DNA of 64,000 nucleotides from Tillus elongatus (Eukaryota > Arthropoda > Insecta > Coleoptera > Cleridae), in the NCBI GenBank assembly GCA_964006375.1, contig OZ023265.1, positions 158,085,618 through 158,149,617 of the forward strand, read 5' to 3'. The notes beneath the pieces were generated by a model. The model saw only the letters and a program-made list of their open reading frames with translations, was not told the DNA's origin and did not search any database. Shown here piece after piece: positions 62,362 to 64,000 of the stretch (position 1 is its first letter; every line of letters starts with the position of its first letter). The translations under genes were made by a program, and so were the position numbers.

Positions 62362-64000
62362 TATAGGGTGGCGCATTGAAAAAGAAACAGACCGATTTGC
62401 GTCCAGATAATTTTTTTTTTTAAGAAACGCTGAAACACGTCAATTTTGATATTGAGGGGGCATGTTTTAACATAAAACTCAACTTTGTCACATCAACCCC
62501 TTAAGGGTGGTGATAACAACCCTTATATTTTAAATAGGGAACATGGGTCGAGTGTTACATCATTTGAAAGCTCTTTCTTTTCTAAATTCAGCACACTAAT
62601 TTTTTTGAAGTTTTATCAACTCGTTTAAAAATTATTCACAGTTGAAGATGCAAAAACGCATTTCATTCATTCCGATAAGAAATGTGCTGATGGTCAATGT
62701 TTTGTTGGTTTGTAAACAAAAAATTAACTATCATAACATTTCTTATCGGAATGAGAGAAATGCGGTTTATTATTTCAGTTTTATCGGTCGGTTTGATACT
62801 CGATAGTACTACCGAAAATTAATTTCACAATGGTATATTCTGTAGAAGAAAGAATTGAAATAATTACTCTTTTAAAAAAAATATGACTGTGCCAACCGTA
62901 CCGCATATTTGTTTAATGAACGACATCCGAACAGGCATGTTAACAGAAAATACGTTTTGGAGTTAGTTGCAAAGTTTCGACAAAGTGGTTCAGTAGCCAA
63001 CAAAAGACGGGATCCTGAACGTGAATTTCCGGTTAGAAATGAGACTACTGAGATTGAAGTTTGAGGACAAATTGCTGCAGACCCAACATTGAGCACGAGA
63101 AAATTGGCCACTGTTTCAAACATCAAAAGAAGAACTATTCGGCGAATATTGAAGCATCATAAATTTCACTCGTATAAAATTCATCTTGTACAACAACTGA
63201 ATGAAGATGATTTTGAACAACGGCTGGAGTTTTGTGAAGTTATGACTGCACGAATAGCTGATAACGGGTACTTTCTGTTCAATATCTGTTTTTCAGACGA
63301 GTGTACGTTTTTATTCAACTCTACAGTGAATCGTCATAATTGTCGTTATTGGGCAGATAATAATCCAAGAAATTTTCACGAAGTCCACACTCAAACTCCA
63401 CAGAAATTGAATGTCTGTACTGGCACTTTTGGAGACCGTTTAATCGGACCAATTTTTCTTGATGGCAATTTGAGTGGAGAAATGTATTTGGAGTTACTAG
63501 AAGATATCGTTTACCCTCTACAAATTGACATTGTTGAAAATGATGATCGCTATTAAGAAAATCAATTAGTGTTTCAACAAGATGGAACTCCTCCGCATTT
63601 TTCACAACGTGTTAGGGTATTTTTGAACAGAGAGTTTCCAGGACAATGCATTGGGCGTAGAGTTGCTATTGAGTGGCCCCCTATATCACCGCATTTAATT
63701 CCTTTAGACTCCTTTCTATGGGGCCATTTAAGGAGTAGAATTTTCGCAATAGAACCGGAGTCTCTTGAAGAATTACCACGACGCATTGTTGAAGAATGCC
63801 GTCTAGTAACTCCACAAATGCTCCAGAATGTCAGTGCTCGTTTTGAACAAAACTTGTACTTTTGCATGGAAGCTGGTGGTCAACAATTTGAACACTTACT
63901 TAACTGAGTAAACATTTTTGAACGTTTGGTTTTGTTTTTTAGTTTTTTTAACGAAAAATTGACTTATTAGTGCATTTCTTATCACAATGAATGAAATACG
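62362..64000 (+). mobile_element. DD41D transposon, family 1, copy C
   Basis: Starts 'agggtggcgcattgaaaaag' after 'tatat', with a left terminal repeat of about 300 bp and a subterminal palindrome at 62655-62765. The right terminal repeat begins near 63940 and leaves the window. This is the most complete copy. Confidence 0.85.
62829..63904 (+). pseudogene. DD41D transposase, family 1, copy C
   Basis: ATG 62829 (MVYSVEERIEIITL), then a frameshift near 62880. TGA replaces a Leu codon at about 63062 (EV stop GQIAAD). A long frame from 63089 holds LSTRKLATVSNIKRR (helix-turn-helix) and ICFSDECTFLFNS (first Asp). TAA at 63554 replaces a Gln codon (DDRY stop ENQ). The frame continues with FQQDGTPPHFSQ (second Asp), HLIPLDSFLWG (third Asp in IPLD) and QQFEHLLN before TAA at 63904. 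Only two nonsense changes and one frameshift separate it from a full frame. Confidence 0.88.

Overview
The window looks like intronic and intergenic DNA from a repeat-rich insect genome. It is AT-rich, has splice-bounded exons, tRNA-derived SINEs, several Tc1/mariner lineages, non-LTR retrotransposon remnants, and more than 30 (TA)n arrays that together cover roughly 3 kb. A beetle is possible, but nothing here fixes the order. Only two pieces look like host coding exons: a confident monocarboxylate transporter (SLC16-type) exon at 47627-47746 (+), and a possible terminal exon of an unrecognised gene at 11202-11363 (+). Almost everything else is mobile or mobile-derived. LAYOUT: 1-7.4 kb is dominated by a near-perfect inverted repeat (arms about 2.8 kb, centre near 4296) around a (TA)n loop; each arm carries a coiled-coil ORF1-like fragment, a hammerhead-ribozyme-like motif and a small inverted-repeat element. 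7.4-12 kb holds MITE-like elements, (TA)n arrays, three hammerhead-like motifs and the unknown terminal exon. 12.3-15 kb is a hAT (ZBED5/SCAND3-like) transposase remnant broken by a foldback element and by a tRNA-SINE with target-site duplication. 15.5-19 kb has a LINE C-terminal fragment and a rearranged DD41D Tc1/mariner element. 19.4-24 kb has several local duplications and two headless SINEs. 25-29.1 kb has microsatellite-associated repeats and a full-length but dead irritans-type mariner. 29.2-31.8 kb has fragments of two LINEs (an RLE-type one and an R1-like one). 31.9-35 kb has a hammerhead-bearing inverted-repeat element, a palindrome and a 70-bp minisatellite. 35.6-40.5 kb is a tandem array of about 1 kb units built from a solo LTR plus microsatellites. 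41-44 kb has a Jockey-type LINE and an unassigned DNA transposase. 44.4-64 kb mixes MITEs, SINEs, the transporter exon, four DD41D copies from two lineages, and a small element with two opposed hammerhead motifs. Most striking is the number of self-cleaving (hammerhead-type) ribozyme motifs: at least five distinct sequence lineages occur, and the copy at 59824-59864 has every core residue and all three stems. Such motifs with tiny helix III are known from Penelope-like elements, retrozymes and some satellites, so the genome appears to host many such elements. Apart from the two exons, no intact protein-coding gene is visible; the transposases and reverse transcriptases carry stops, frameshifts or truncations.
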